DNA of 33,856 bases from Salsipaludibacter sp038233055 (GTDB lineage Bacteria; Actinomycetota; Nitriliruptoria; Nitriliruptorales; Nitriliruptoraceae), in the NCBI GenBank assembly GCA_038233055.1, contig JBBSMS010000020.1, positions 1-33,856 on the forward strand, written 5' to 3'. Position 1 is the stretch's first letter. The number at the start of each line of letters is the position of its first letter. Below the pieces are notes generated by a model, which did no database searches, was not told where the DNA came from, and worked only from the letters and a program-made list of their open reading frames with translations. Shown here piece by piece: positions 6,959 through 17,296 of this stretch. A program made the translations under genes and the position numbers.

Positions 6959-7638
6959 CATTGCCCTCCCGGTGCATCGCCGTCGATGAGGCCGTGCCCC
7001 ACCGCGTACTCGCGCAACGTCTTCTGGAGGGCCTTTCTTCCACGATGGAGCCGTGACATCACGGTCCCGATCGGGGTGTCCATGATCTCGGCGATCTCCT
7101 TGTAGGCGAACCCCTCGACGTCGGCGAGGTAGACCGCCATGCGAAAGGCCTCGGGCAGGTCGGCCAGGGCGGCCTTGACGTGCTCGTCGGTGATCTGCTC
7201 CAGCACCTCGTACTCGGCGCTGTCCCCGGTCCGCGCCTCGTCGTAGAACGAGAAGTCGTCGATCGACTCCTGCAGGGCCTCCTGCGGTCGACGCTGCTTC
7301 TTGCGATACATCGAGATGTAGGTCGTGTGGAGGATCCGGTACAGCCACGCACGCAGGTTGGTGCCCTGCTGGAACTGGTGGAAGCTCGAGAACGCCTTGG
7401 CGACGGCCTCCTGGACGACGTCCTGGGCCTCCGTGGGATCACGCGTGTAGCGCATCGCGGCACCGAACAGGCGATCGACTTCGGGCAGCACCTGCTCCTC
7501 GAACAACCGACGCCGCTCGGCCTCGGTCAGTTCGGTGCGAAGCAGGGTGCCGTCGACTTCCCGCGCGGGCTCCACGGGGACCTGTTCGGACGCGTCGTCG
7601 GTGGTGTCGGCAACGTTGCTGCCGGCTCCTGTGGTCAT
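6958..7638 (-). CDS. SigR/SigH-like ECF RNA polymerase sigma factor
   Basis: ECF sigma factor of about 226 residues, close to the size of SigH/SigR, which direct the thiol-oxidative and heat stress response. Seen: an acidic disordered N-terminus (1-38), region 2 (about 48-112) with DPTEAQDVVQEAVAKAF and LRAWLYRILHTTYISMYRK, a linker with SIDDFSFYDEA, and region 4 (about 152-210) with LPEAFRMAVYLADVEGFAYKEIAEIMDTPIGTVMSRLHRGRK split over the helix-turn-helix. The ATG at 7638 is chosen over the open frame reaching 7785, whose first 49 residues are Arg/Pro-rich with no family match; GAGGAC lies upstream. It is followed by its cognate zinc anti-sigma factor. I looked for a GGAA-N18/19-GTT autoregulatory promoter upstream and did not find a clear one. 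Confidence 0.92.
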   Translation of the reverse strand: MTTGAGSNVADTTDDASEQVPVEPAREVDGTLLRTELTEAERRRLFEEQVLPEVDRLFGAAMRYTRDPTEAQDVVQEAVAKAFSSFHQFQQGTNLRAWLYRILHTTYISMYRKKQRRPQEALQESIDDFSFYDEARTGDSAEYEVLEQITDEHVKAALADLPEAFRMAVYLADVEGFAYKEIAEIMDTPIGTVMSRLHRGRKALQKTLREYAVGHGLIDGDAPGGQ

Positions 7639-7759
7639 CAGCGTCCTCGACGAGATCGGGAACGGCCAGCCTACTGGCGGCCCGACGGGACGCGTTCGGC
7701 GCGGACGGCAGGGGCGCCCACGGGAACGCGCGCTGTCCACACCCCGGGCGACCGACGCC

Positions 7760-7788
7760 TTGACGTGCGCGAACCGACCGGCCATGCT
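7760..7788 (+). promoter_or_regulatory. Candidate promoter for the small-membrane-protein/Rv3235-like pair
   Basis: TTGACG (7760-7765), a 17-base spacer and CATGCT (7783-7788) resemble a SigA promoter with a good -35 and a weak -10. The following 25 bases are AT-rich for this genome. It lies in the divergent gap between the ECF sigma gene and the plus-strand pair. Confidence 0.4.
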
Positions 7789-7816
7789 TGGTGAGAATGA
7801 ATGAAAGTGTGTGAAG

Positions 7817-8011
7817 ATGACTGATGGACGTGACCGAGGTCAAGCCCGGTCCCCCGGCGCCGCCGCCGCCGCGGAACCACCGTCGACGGGGCCGAGCCCG
7901 GACACCGACGCGGCGCAGCCACCGTCGCGACGAACACTGTGGTGGTTGTTGGCGGCCGCGGCAGTCCCGTGGCTGGTCGCCGGCCTGCTGGTGCTGCGGA
8001 TCGCGCGATGA
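7817..8011 (+). CDS. Small single-pass membrane protein, unknown function
   Basis: A 64-residue product. Residues 1-38 are polar and Pro/Ala-rich; residues about 40-60 (LWWLLAAAAVPWLVAGLLVL) form one hydrophobic helix, followed by a short basic tail (RIAR). That is a predicted single-pass protein with the N-terminus probably inside or outside undecided. ATG 7817 is used; a GTG at 7811 would add two residues, and neither has a strong Shine-Dalgarno. Its stop overlaps the next start as ATGA, so the two are translationally coupled. I recognise no family. The case for coding rests on the overlap, the frame and the hydrophobic helix. Confidence 0.6.
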   Translation: MTDGRDRGQARSPGAAAAAEPPSTGPSPDTDAAQPPSRRTLWWLLAAAAVPWLVAGLLVLRIAR

Positions 8012-8469
8012 CCCGACATGCGCGCCTCACTGCCCCGACGACCGCCCCGGTCATGCAACTGCGCACGCGCAGTCGTCCGCCCCTGGCGCTGGCAGTCCTG
8101 GCGGCGACGGCCTACCTCGAGGCGCGCGCCGGTCGGCGTGGCGTCGACCAACTCAGCGCGTACGTGGACGCGCGCACCGCCCGCGTGCTGGCGGCCATGG
8201 TGCGGCGCCACCGTCGTCGGTCACCGGTGGCCTTCTCGGTCACACTGCGACGCGTCCACCTCGACGTGTGCCGGCCCGGACTCGCCAACGTCGTCGTGGT
8301 CCTGGACGTGGGCGACCGCGTGGTCCCGGTCTGCGTCGAACTGACCCGGCACACGCGGGTCTGGACGGTCACGACCCTGGCCACGCCCGAGGACGGTCCA
8401 CCGCCGGACGCCGACGTGGCGGCCGTCCGCCCCGACTGGGAGGAGCCGGCCAGCGTCGAACCCTGGTGA
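8008..8469 (+). CDS. Rv3235-like family protein, unknown function
   Basis: A 153-residue protein that resembles the actinobacterial Rv3235/DUF6459 family found near secA. Seen: a basic N-terminus, an alanine-rich helical part with LALAVLAATAYLEARAG (about 32-48), then a compact alpha/beta domain with VAFSVTLRRVHLDVCRPGLANVV split across about 75-95 and the strand pattern VPVCVELTRHTRVWTVTTLATP, which is the most family-like stretch. No catalytic motif is apparent. The ATG at 8008 overlaps the stop of the small membrane protein as ATGA. It is convergent with secA, 127 bases away; no clear terminator was seen between them. Assignment to the family is from memory of its pattern and position. Confidence 0.65.
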   Translation: MTRHARLTAPTTAPVMQLRTRSRPPLALAVLAATAYLEARAGRRGVDQLSAYVDARTARVLAAMVRRHRRRSPVAFSVTLRRVHLDVCRPGLANVVVVLDVGDRVVPVCVELTRHTRVWTVTTLATPEDGPPPDADVAAVRPDWEEPASVEPW

Positions 8470-8596
8470 ACGGGGACCGGCCCGACGAGACGCCTCGCCG
8501 CTGCCATCGTCGTCGTCCCGGTGCAGGCGGCTGACGCGCGTGCCGAGATGCCGGCCGGGCGGACGCCTGGGCCCCGAGCGGGTGCAGGCGCCTGGC

Positions 8597-11752
<3,156 letters not shown>

Positions 11753-11870
11753 GGTGCCAAGCCTTGCCTCGGGAGCGGACCCATCCACGACCGGGGGGTG
11801 ACGGGCATCCCGCGTGGTCCGCGTCCACCAATGGTACGGATTGCCGCCCGTGGCGAGGTGCTCGCCCCGC

Positions 11871-11902
11871 GACCGGCCGGGGCCGCCGCACCGGCCGCGG
11901 TC
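11871..11902 (-). terminator. Candidate terminator between the DAC gene and secA
   Basis: GACCGGCCGG (11871-11880) and CCGGCCGCGGTC (11891-11902) form an imperfect GC stem about 22 bases beyond the DAC stop on the minus strand. It may separate the two transcripts or only attenuate. The remaining gap up to the secA start holds no clear promoter. Confidence 0.45.
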
Positions 11903-11924
11903 ACCGCCGACGACGACGGGTGGT

Positions 11925-12920
11925 TCAGTCCGACGCGGGGTCGCCAGGTGCAACCTCGACATCGTCGGGGGACGGGTCGGTTGGGGTCGACACCTCGTCA
12001 TGGCCGGTCACGTCGTCACCGTCGACGTAGATGGACACCGGGCCGTCCTCGGAGACCACGACGATGATGGCCTCCGGACGCAGGCGCGAGAACCGGGCAG
12101 CCGACCGGTGGCGCATGCCCTGGTGCCGCACGATCTCGGGCGTGGGATCGCCCAGCAGTTCCATGCCCGTGCAGACCAGCCGACCGTCCAGTGACAACAG
12201 CGTGGCTCCGTCGTGCTGGCCCAGCAGGTTGGCGATGGCGTCGTGGACGGCCCGCTCGGCGACCGGGAGTGGCGGCACCGGGCCGCCGTGGCCCAGCAGG
12301 CCACCGATGCCGGCCCGGTCGTCGTCGGGCAACCACACGAGGGTGGCCCCGATCCGGCGCGGGCTGAGGGTGTGGACGGCGAGGTCCAGCAGCCCCCGGC
12401 AGATGTGGTCGCGCTCGACCGCGCGGGGCGCGCGGCGGGCCAGGCGCCGGATGAACACCGCGGAGGTGGGATGGCGTTTCCAACTCGCCCGCTCCAGCGC
12501 CCAGACGTGCTCGCCTCCCAGCACCTGCAACCGACCGCCCGGCCGGAGGCGCAGGATGCGGGCGTCGCGCTCGACGCACAACGCGACCAGGTCGGTTTCC
12601 CGGGCCGGGCGTTCCCCGACCGCGAGGTGCCAGCCGTCCGCGGACCGCACGACGAAACTGGTGGTGCCGTCGGCCAGTTCGCGGAGCCGGTCGAGGTCAT
12701 CGAAGTCGACCCGGGTCCCCCAGCCGGTCAGGTCCACCTCGCCCCGGGTGAGGATGATGGCCCCGTAGGTCGCCAGCACGCCCTCGTGCGGGCGCAGTTC
12801 CAGCGCATGCGCGACCTCCTGCACCAACTCGGGGCCGGGGTCGGGGAAGCCGGCGCCCCGCAGGTCGGCGACGAGTCGCTCGCGACGCAGGTCCGCACCG
12901 ACCTGCTGACGTGCCGACAT
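11925..12920 (-). CDS. DAC (DisA_N-type) domain protein, probable c-di-AMP synthase
   Basis: A 331-residue soluble protein whose C-terminal part (about 180-305) looks like a diadenylate cyclase domain, which joins two ATP into cyclic di-AMP. Seen: HDGATLLSLDGRLVCTG with the catalytic DGA at 237-239, GMRHRSAARFS with the RHR motif at 270-272, and VVVSEDGPVSIYVDG, the usual strand after RHR. Residues 1-175 match no domain I know; they include a helical start, GAIILTRGEVDLTGWG and WHLAVGERPARETDLVAL, and may be a sensor. The DisA linker and helix-hairpin-helix DNA-binding domains are missing, and there are no membrane helices as in CdaA. The last 25 residues are acidic and Pro-rich. ATG 12920 has GGAGG 8 bases upstream; a GTG at 12929 overlaps that site. 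It sits 52 bases after a LuxR-type gene. Confidence 0.75.
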   Translation of the reverse strand: MSARQQVGADLRRERLVADLRGAGFPDPGPELVQEVAHALELRPHEGVLATYGAIILTRGEVDLTGWGTRVDFDDLDRLRELADGTTSFVVRSADGWHLAVGERPARETDLVALCVERDARILRLRPGGRLQVLGGEHVWALERASWKRHPTSAVFIRRLARRAPRAVERDHICRGLLDLAVHTLSPRRIGATLVWLPDDDRAGIGGLLGHGGPVPPLPVAERAVHDAIANLLGQHDGATLLSLDGRLVCTGMELLGDPTPEIVRHQGMRHRSAARFSRLRPEAIIVVVSEDGPVSIYVDGDDVTGHDEVSTPTDPSPDDVEVAPGDPASD

Positions 12921-12972
12921 GGAGGTCACCTCCGGTCCGGACCGGGGCAGCGGGACCCCGGTGGGGTCGCGC

Positions 12973-13308
12973 TCACAGTTGCAGGATCCCGCGCTGGTGG
13001 GCGGCGACGACCGCTTCGGTCCGCGACCGCGCGGACAACTTCAGCAGGATGCTTCGGACGTGGTTCTTGACCGTGTTCTCGGCGATGAACAGGGTCTCGG
13101 CGATCTCGCCATTGGTCGCCCCGCAGGCCAGTTCCGACAGCACGTCCAGTTCGCGACTGGTGAGGTTGGGGTCGCCCTGCGTGGCCTGCTGCACGTGGAC
13201 GACCAGGTCGGCGTCACCGTCCACGACCCGGATCCGGCCCGAGCGGATCGCCCGGACGACCCGACCGTCGTCGCCGTGCACGCGCACCGTGAGCACCTCG
13301 TCGCTCAT
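12973..13308 (-). CDS. LuxR-type helix-turn-helix regulator without receiver domain
   Basis: A 111-residue DNA-binding protein. Residues about 48-108 are a GerE/LuxR C-terminal domain: LTSRELDVLSELACGATNGEIAETLFIAENTVKNHVRSILLKL split over its four helices. Residues 1-45 (DEVLTVRVHGDDGRVVRAIRSGRIRVVDGDADLVV, broken here) are too short for a receiver domain and lack phosphoacceptor motifs; they may form a small beta unit. No kinase-controlled input is evident, so activity may depend on expression or dimerisation. It lies in a minus-strand run between hpf and the DAC gene, 73 bases after hpf, without a clear ribosome site at its ATG. Target genes are unknown. Confidence 0.85.
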   Translation of the reverse strand: MSDEVLTVRVHGDDGRVVRAIRSGRIRVVDGDADLVVHVQQATQGDPNLTSRELDVLSELACGATNGEIAETLFIAENTVKNHVRSILLKLSARSRTEAVVAAHQRGILQL

Positions 13309-13381
13309 CGGTGGTCGCCGCCCCGGTCGTGGCGCAGACGGGACCGGCCGCAGGCGGGGCCGACATCCCCAACGGCGATCG

Positions 13382-13714
13382 TCACGCGCCGCCGCGGGCC
13401 TCCGCCGCGGACAGCCGGGGCTTGTCGACCATGCGCGTCTTGAGCTTGCGCACCTGGCGGGCCAGCTTGGACTCGGCGGCCTCGGCCGCGGTCAGGGCAT
13501 CCGGACCGGTGCCACTCGCGCGCAGGTACTGGCCCTTGGCATGGAGGACGACGTCGCACTGGACCACGTCGCCACCGCCGGGACCCTGGAGGAAGGTGAT
13601 GTCCATGTCGATGAAACGATCGAACAACCGTTGGACCCTGGACAGCTTCGCAACCGCGTCGTCGCGAATTCCGTCCGTGAGCTCGACATCACGTGTCGTC
13701 ACGCTGATCTGCAT
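13382..13714 (-). CDS. hpf: Ribosome hibernation promoting factor, short form
   Basis: A 110-residue HPF/YfiA/RaiA-family protein that binds the 30S decoding channel and inactivates or protects idle ribosomes. Seen: the family start MQISVTTRDVELTDGIRDDA, the strand-helix-strand pattern through CDVVLHAKGQYLRASGTGPD, the ALTAAEAAESKLARQVRKLK helix and a basic tail. It lacks the C-terminal dimerisation domain of long HPF, and the 73-base gap after its stop cannot encode one. The mycobacterial gene at this position (Rv3241c) is, as I recall, a long form. ATG 13714 has GGAGG 4 bases upstream; the open frame to 13969 overlaps comF and is rejected. Confidence 0.92.
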   Translation of the reverse strand: MQISVTTRDVELTDGIRDDAVAKLSRVQRLFDRFIDMDITFLQGPGGGDVVQCDVVLHAKGQYLRASGTGPDALTAAEAAESKLARQVRKLKTRMVDKPRLSAAEARGGA

Positions 13715-13798
13715 CGTGCCTCCGTCCTTCTGGCGTCCCCGGGCGCCGGCAGGCGGCCCGGGGGGTCCGCAAGACCGAGGTCCACGGGACCTGTGTCG

Positions 13799-13804
13799 AC
13801 CATA
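13799..13804 (-). promoter_or_regulatory. Weak candidate -10 element upstream of hpf
   Basis: TATGGT on the minus strand lies in an AT-richer patch of the 217-base gap between comF and hpf, which contains no other gene. No good -35 is found at 17 bases. Transcription would start near 13792, leaving a leader of about 78 bases. Confidence 0.25.
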
Positions 13805-13931
13805 ACACGGGGGTTCCGACCGGTCTGGCCGTGCGGCCGGTGACTTGGGACACGGCGACACCGACGCCGCCTCGACCCCGCTCCACGGGTCCGCCAGGCC
13901 CCTGGACGATCGCCGCGCCGCGATCGCCGAC

Positions 13932-14630
13932 TCACCCCCGCGCAGTCCGGCCCCGGTGTCCACCGGCACGAGCGACCGTCGCGACGGTGATTCGGGTGGC
14001 GCCGGCCGCGGCCAGGGCGGCCGCCGCGACCGTCACGGTGGCGCCGGTCGTGACGACGTCGTCCACCAGCAGCACGTGGCCACCGATCGGTCCGCGCGGG
14101 GTCATCCCGGCCACGGCCGACCCCGCGCCTCCGGCCCCCCGGTCGGGTGCCCGCCCGGCCACGACCAGCAGGTGGGCGAACGGCCGCCCGAGGTCGTGGG
14201 CGACCGCCTCCCCCAGCAAGGCGGCGTGGTCGAAGCCCCGGCGACGACGCCGACGACGCGGCACCGGGACCGCCGTGACGACGTCGAGGTCGGGCACGCC
14301 ACGGTCGACCACGGCGGCGGCCAGCGCGTGCCCGAGCGGGGCCCAGGCGCCGAGGCAGGCCTCGAGCTTGGCGGCCCGGATGGCGGCCGCGACGGCTCCG
14401 CGGTAGTCGTGGGCGGCCACCACCTCGGCCACGTCGGTCCCGACGAGTGGGCACGCGTCGTCGTCCCCGGACGACGCCCACGCGCCGGCCGACCCCGCGT
14501 CACATCGCGGACAGGTCGGGGCGGTCCGGTGCGGGGGTGGTGCACAGCGGGCACACCACGGCATCGGGCCGCGGCGCCGACACGACAGGCAGCGTGACGG
14601 GGCGAGCAACTCGAGTACGGCACGGACCAT
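13932..14630 (-). CDS. comF: ComF family phosphoribosyltransferase-like protein
   Basis: A 232-residue protein of the ComF/GntX family, associated in other bacteria with natural transformation or helicase partners. Seen: two Cys clusters at the N-terminus, CLSCRRRGPMPWCARC (14-29) and CPRC (40-43), likely binding zinc; a family Y-x-G motif in AAHDYRGAVAAAIRAAKLE; PVPRRRRRRRGFDHAALL; and the PRPP-binding loop VLLVDDVVTTGATV near 187-200. The length is usual. GTG/ATG usage is unremarkable and no strong Shine-Dalgarno is seen at 14630. It is separated from purine nucleoside phosphorylase by a terminator-like hairpin and lies next to hpf, as in mycobacteria. No other competence gene is in the window. 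Confidence 0.88.
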   Translation of the reverse strand: MVRAVLELLAPSRCLSCRRRGPMPWCARCAPPPHRTAPTCPRCDAGSAGAWASSGDDDACPLVGTDVAEVVAAHDYRGAVAAAIRAAKLEACLGAWAPLGHALAAAVVDRGVPDLDVVTAVPVPRRRRRRRGFDHAALLGEAVAHDLGRPFAHLLVVAGRAPDRGAGGAGSAVAGMTPRGPIGGHVLLVDDVVTTGATVTVAAAALAAAGATRITVATVARAGGHRGRTARG

Positions 14631-14671
14631 CGCCCCAGCGTGCCCGCGGTGGCCACGCCTGACGACCCGAT

Positions 14672-14695
14672 CGGCGACGCTGTGGAGCGTCGCCG
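14672..14695 (-). terminator. Terminator after purine nucleoside phosphorylase
   Basis: CGGCGACGCT and AGCGTCGCCG make a perfect 10-base-pair stem with loop GTGG, 16 bases past the stop of the phosphorylase on the minus strand. No T-run follows. Confidence 0.7.
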
Positions 14696-14711
14696 GCTCG
14701 CGCCAGTGGCG

Positions 14712-15530
14712 TCAGGCCGCCAGGTCCTGCAGGATCCCCGCGACCAGCCGGGTCACGTCCGCGGCCACGCGCGCGCCGACCTCGATGACCTCGGCGTGCG
14801 TGGTCTCCACGCCGTCCCCGTGGACGTTGGTGATCGTGGACAGGCCCAGCACGTCCAGTCCCCGGCTGCGGGCGGCGACCACCTCCAGGACGGTGGACAT
14901 CCCCACCGCCGTGGCCCCCAACGTCCGCAGCATGGCGACCTCGGCCGGGGTCTCGTAGGCCGGACCGAGCAACCCGGCGTAGATGCCCTCGCGCAGCGTG
15001 AGCCCCACGTCGGCGCCCACCCGGTGGACCAGTGCCCGCAACTCGCCGCTGTAGGGCTCGGCCATGTCGACGAAGACCGGTCCGCCGTCGCGCACGACGC
15101 CCAGAAACGGCGTCGTGCCGGTGAGGTTGAGGTGGTCGCGCAGGACCATGACGTCGCCGGGGTCCCACGACGGCTCGAGGCCACCCGCGGCGTTCGTCAC
15201 CAGGAAGGTGTGCGCGCCCAGCAGCGCGGCCGCGTCGATCATGCGGGTCACGTCCGCGCCGGAATGTCCCTCGTAGAGGTGGACGCGGCCGACCTGGGTG
15301 AGCACGCGCAGCGACCCGATCCGGCCGTAGCGCAGCGTCGACGTGTGGCCGGGCACCGTCGAGGGCGGGATCCCGGGCAGGATCGTGGTCGGCAGTGACA
15401 CGGCATCGGTGAGCACGTCGGCGACCCCGGACAGGCCGGAGCCGAGCGTGACCAGCACGTCGACGTCGTCGCCGAGCGCATGGTGGAGTGCCTCGGCCGT
15501 GGCTGCAGCGGCCGCATCGGCGGTGGTCAT
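14712..15530 (-). CDS. punA: Purine nucleoside phosphorylase (trimeric PNP family)
   Basis: Cytosolic enzyme of purine salvage that splits (deoxy)inosine or guanosine with phosphate. The 272-residue product shows the family order: TLGSGLSGVAD (phosphate loop, 29-39), the PGHTSTLRYGRI part, VHLYEGHSG with the catalytic His, FLVTNAAGGL, LRDHLNLTGTTP, GLLGPAYETPAEVAMLRTLG, VGMSTVLEVVAAR (usually STVPE) and STITNVHG with the base-binding Asn. Length and motifs indicate the trimeric PunA type and not hexameric DeoD. ATG 15530 follows AAGGCACCGCG. The Trm112-like gene ends 49 bases upstream, so the two are probably cotranscribed. Confidence 0.92.
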   Translation of the reverse strand: MTTADAAAAATAEALHHALGDDVDVLVTLGSGLSGVADVLTDAVSLPTTILPGIPPSTVPGHTSTLRYGRIGSLRVLTQVGRVHLYEGHSGADVTRMIDAAALLGAHTFLVTNAAGGLEPSWDPGDVMVLRDHLNLTGTTPFLGVVRDGGPVFVDMAEPYSGELRALVHRVGADVGLTLREGIYAGLLGPAYETPAEVAMLRTLGATAVGMSTVLEVVAARSRGLDVLGLSTITNVHGDGVETTHAEVIEVGARVAADVTRLVAGILQDLAA

Positions 15531-15579
15531 CGCGGTGCCTTGTGGGAATCGCCGACGGGCGGCGTGGGGACGGGGACGA

Positions 15580-15759
15580 TCATCGACGACGCGAGGGCTT
15601 GGCCTGGTCGACGAGCATGACCGGGATGGCGTCCACGACCGGGTACTGCAGCCCGCATCCCCGGCACACCACGACCTTGCGGCGGTCCTTGTAGTCGACC
15701 TCGGCGCGGCAGTCGGGGCAGCGCAGGACCTCGAGCAGGACCTCGTCGACGTAGGGCAT
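15580..15759 (-). CDS. Trm112-like zinc-binding protein
   Basis: A 59-residue protein read directly from the minus strand: it starts MPYVDEVLLEVLRCPDCRAE and contains a second cysteine pair CRGCGLQYPVVDAIPVML. The two CxxC motifs (C14/C17 and C32/C35) and the C-terminal PVVDAIPVML segment are the Trm112 family signature. Trm112 proteins are small zinc-ribbon activators or stabilisers of methyltransferases; the bacterial role is poorly defined. CGGAG lies 9 bases before the ATG. It stands 24 bases after manB, a common actinobacterial arrangement, and 49 bases before purine nucleoside phosphorylase, so the three probably form one transcript. The tail KPSRRR is basic. Confidence 0.9.
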   Translation of the reverse strand: MPYVDEVLLEVLRCPDCRAEVDYKDRRKVVVCRGCGLQYPVVDAIPVMLVDQAKPSRRR

Positions 15760-15783
15760 GGGCGGCGCTCCGGGCGATCGGGA

Positions 15784-17169
15784 TCAGGCGGCTTCGGGGC
15801 CCGTCACGATAGCCATCACCTTGTCGAACAGGCGCTCCATGGCCGGTCGATCGTCGCCCTCGACGTTCAGCCGCAGCACCGGTTCGGTGTTGGATGGCCG
15901 CAGGTTGCACCACGCGTCCTCGACGTCGACGGTCAGCCCGTCCATCCGGTCCATCGCGACCGCGTCGTCGGCCATCACGGTTGCGAGTCGCTCGATGGCG
16001 GCCGTCGGATCCGCCACCTCCAGGTCGTGTTCACCTGACGCGACGCGCCGGTCGTAGGGCGCCACGACCTCCGACAGGGGCCGCCCGGCCTCGGCCACGA
16101 CCTCCAGCAGGACCAGGGCGGCGACGATGCCGGAATCGGCCCGGAAGAAGTCACGGAAGTAGTAGTGGCCGCTGTGCTCGACGGCGAAGATCGCGTCGGT
16201 GTCGGCCATCCGGGCCTTGATCAGCGAGTGGCCGACCCGGGTCCGCACCGCGGTGCCGCCGGCGGCCTCGATGACCTCCGGCACGGTCTTCGAACAGATG
16301 ACGTTGTAGAGCACGGTGGCGCCCGGGTGGCGTTCGAGCAACCGCTCGGCCACCACCGCCCCGATGAGCGACGACGGGACCGGCCGGCCGCGCTCGTCCA
16401 CCGCGAACATGCGGTCGGCATCCCCGTCGAAGGCCAGGCCCAGCGGCAGGTCGTGCGCGACCACGTGGGCCGCGAGGTCGGCCAGGTTGGCCGGGTCGAG
16501 TGGGTTCGCCGGGTGGTTCGGGAAGGTCCCGTCGAGGTCGAAGTACAACTCGTCGACCGTGACGTCGAGGTCCGCGAACACCAGCGGGACCAGCCGACCC
16601 GCCATGCCGTTGCCGGCGTCCGCCGCGAGGTGCAGCCCGACGAGGGTGGTCGGATCGATCATGGCGTGCACGTGGGCCACGAAGTCGTCGGTGACGTCGT
16701 CGTGGTGGACCGTGCCGGGGTCCCCCGTGGCGGTGGGCAAGGTCCCTGCCAGCACCTGCGCGGCGACGTCACGGATCTCGCCCAGTCCGGTGTCGAGCGC
16801 CACCGGGACCGCGCCGGCCCGGCAGACCTTCATGCCGTTGTGGCCCGCCGGGTTGTGGCTGGCGGTGACCATGACGCCGGCCCGTCCCAGATGCCCCGCG
16901 GCGAAGCTGAGTGCGTCGGTGGACAACAGCCCCAGCAGGACCACGTCCACACCGCGCGACCGGATCCCCGCGGACAGGGCCTCCACGATCATCGGCGAAC
17001 TGGGCCGCATGTCGTGGGCGATCAGCAGGGCACCGCTCGGCCCGGGCGATCCCAGGACCTCGGCGATGCCCACGCCCAGCGCCCGGGCGACGTCCGGCGA
17101 CAACTCCTCGTCGGTGCCGCGGACGTCGTAGGCCTTCACGAGTCGATCGAGCGCGCTGCAATCGTCCAT
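15784..17169 (-). CDS. manB: Phosphomannomutase/phosphoglucomutase
   Basis: Alpha-D-phosphohexomutase of about 461 residues, converting mannose-6-phosphate to mannose-1-phosphate (or the glucose pair) for GDP-mannose and cell-wall glycans. Seen: KAYDVRGTDEELSPDVARALG at the start (shown here only in part as a motif), the phosphoserine loop TASHNP with Ser104, the metal-binding DGDADR motif, the sugar-binding GHSLIKARM and VEHSGHYYFRDFF region, and the phosphate-binding loop RPSNTEP near the C-terminus. All four catalytic motifs are intact. ATG 17169 has GAGGA upstream; 50 further residues to 17319 have no family support. Its substrate partner may be the NDP-sugar pyrophosphorylase encoded near 27 kb. 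Confidence 0.94.
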   Translation of the reverse strand: MDDCSALDRLVKAYDVRGTDEELSPDVARALGVGIAEVLGSPGPSGALLIAHDMRPSSPMIVEALSAGIRSRGVDVVLLGLLSTDALSFAAGHLGRAGVMVTASHNPAGHNGMKVCRAGAVPVALDTGLGEIRDVAAQVLAGTLPTATGDPGTVHHDDVTDDFVAHVHAMIDPTTLVGLHLAADAGNGMAGRLVPLVFADLDVTVDELYFDLDGTFPNHPANPLDPANLADLAAHVVAHDLPLGLAFDGDADRMFAVDERGRPVPSSLIGAVVAERLLERHPGATVLYNVICSKTVPEVIEAAGGTAVRTRVGHSLIKARMADTDAIFAVEHSGHYYFRDFFRADSGIVAALVLLEVVAEAGRPLSEVVAPYDRRVASGEHDLEVADPTAAIERLATVMADDAVAMDRMDGLTVDVEDAWCNLRPSNTEPVLRLNVEGDDRPAMERLFDKVMAIVTGPEAA

Positions 17170-17221
17170 GGTCGTCCTCACGAGGTTCGAGTGGGGATGC
17201 AAGCACACCGACGAGGCCGAT

Positions 17222-17270
17222 GGGCCGGATCCGGCCCCGAACAGGCCCGGTCGGGCAAGGTCGGGCAAGG
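17222..17270. repeat. Palindrome and short tandem repeat between DUF3499 gene and manB
   Basis: GGGCCGGATCCGGCCC (17222-17237) is a 16-base perfect palindrome, and TCGGGCAAGG occurs twice in tandem (17251-17270). Both lie in the 127-base gap upstream of manB. They could be an attenuator or operator; no function is shown. Confidence 0.4.
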
Positions 17271-17296
17271 TCACCGCCGACGGGGCTGCGGTGGGG

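Noticed and set aside
7639..7760. SigR/SigH-type autoregulatory promoter upstream of the ECF sigma gene
   Set aside because: I looked for GGAA with a GTT 18-19 bases downstream on the minus strand and found no acceptable match.
15527..15913. 128-codon minus-strand open frame over the Trm112 region
   Set aside because: Overlaps the Trm112-like gene in another frame; the 59-residue frame has both CxxC motifs and a ribosome site.
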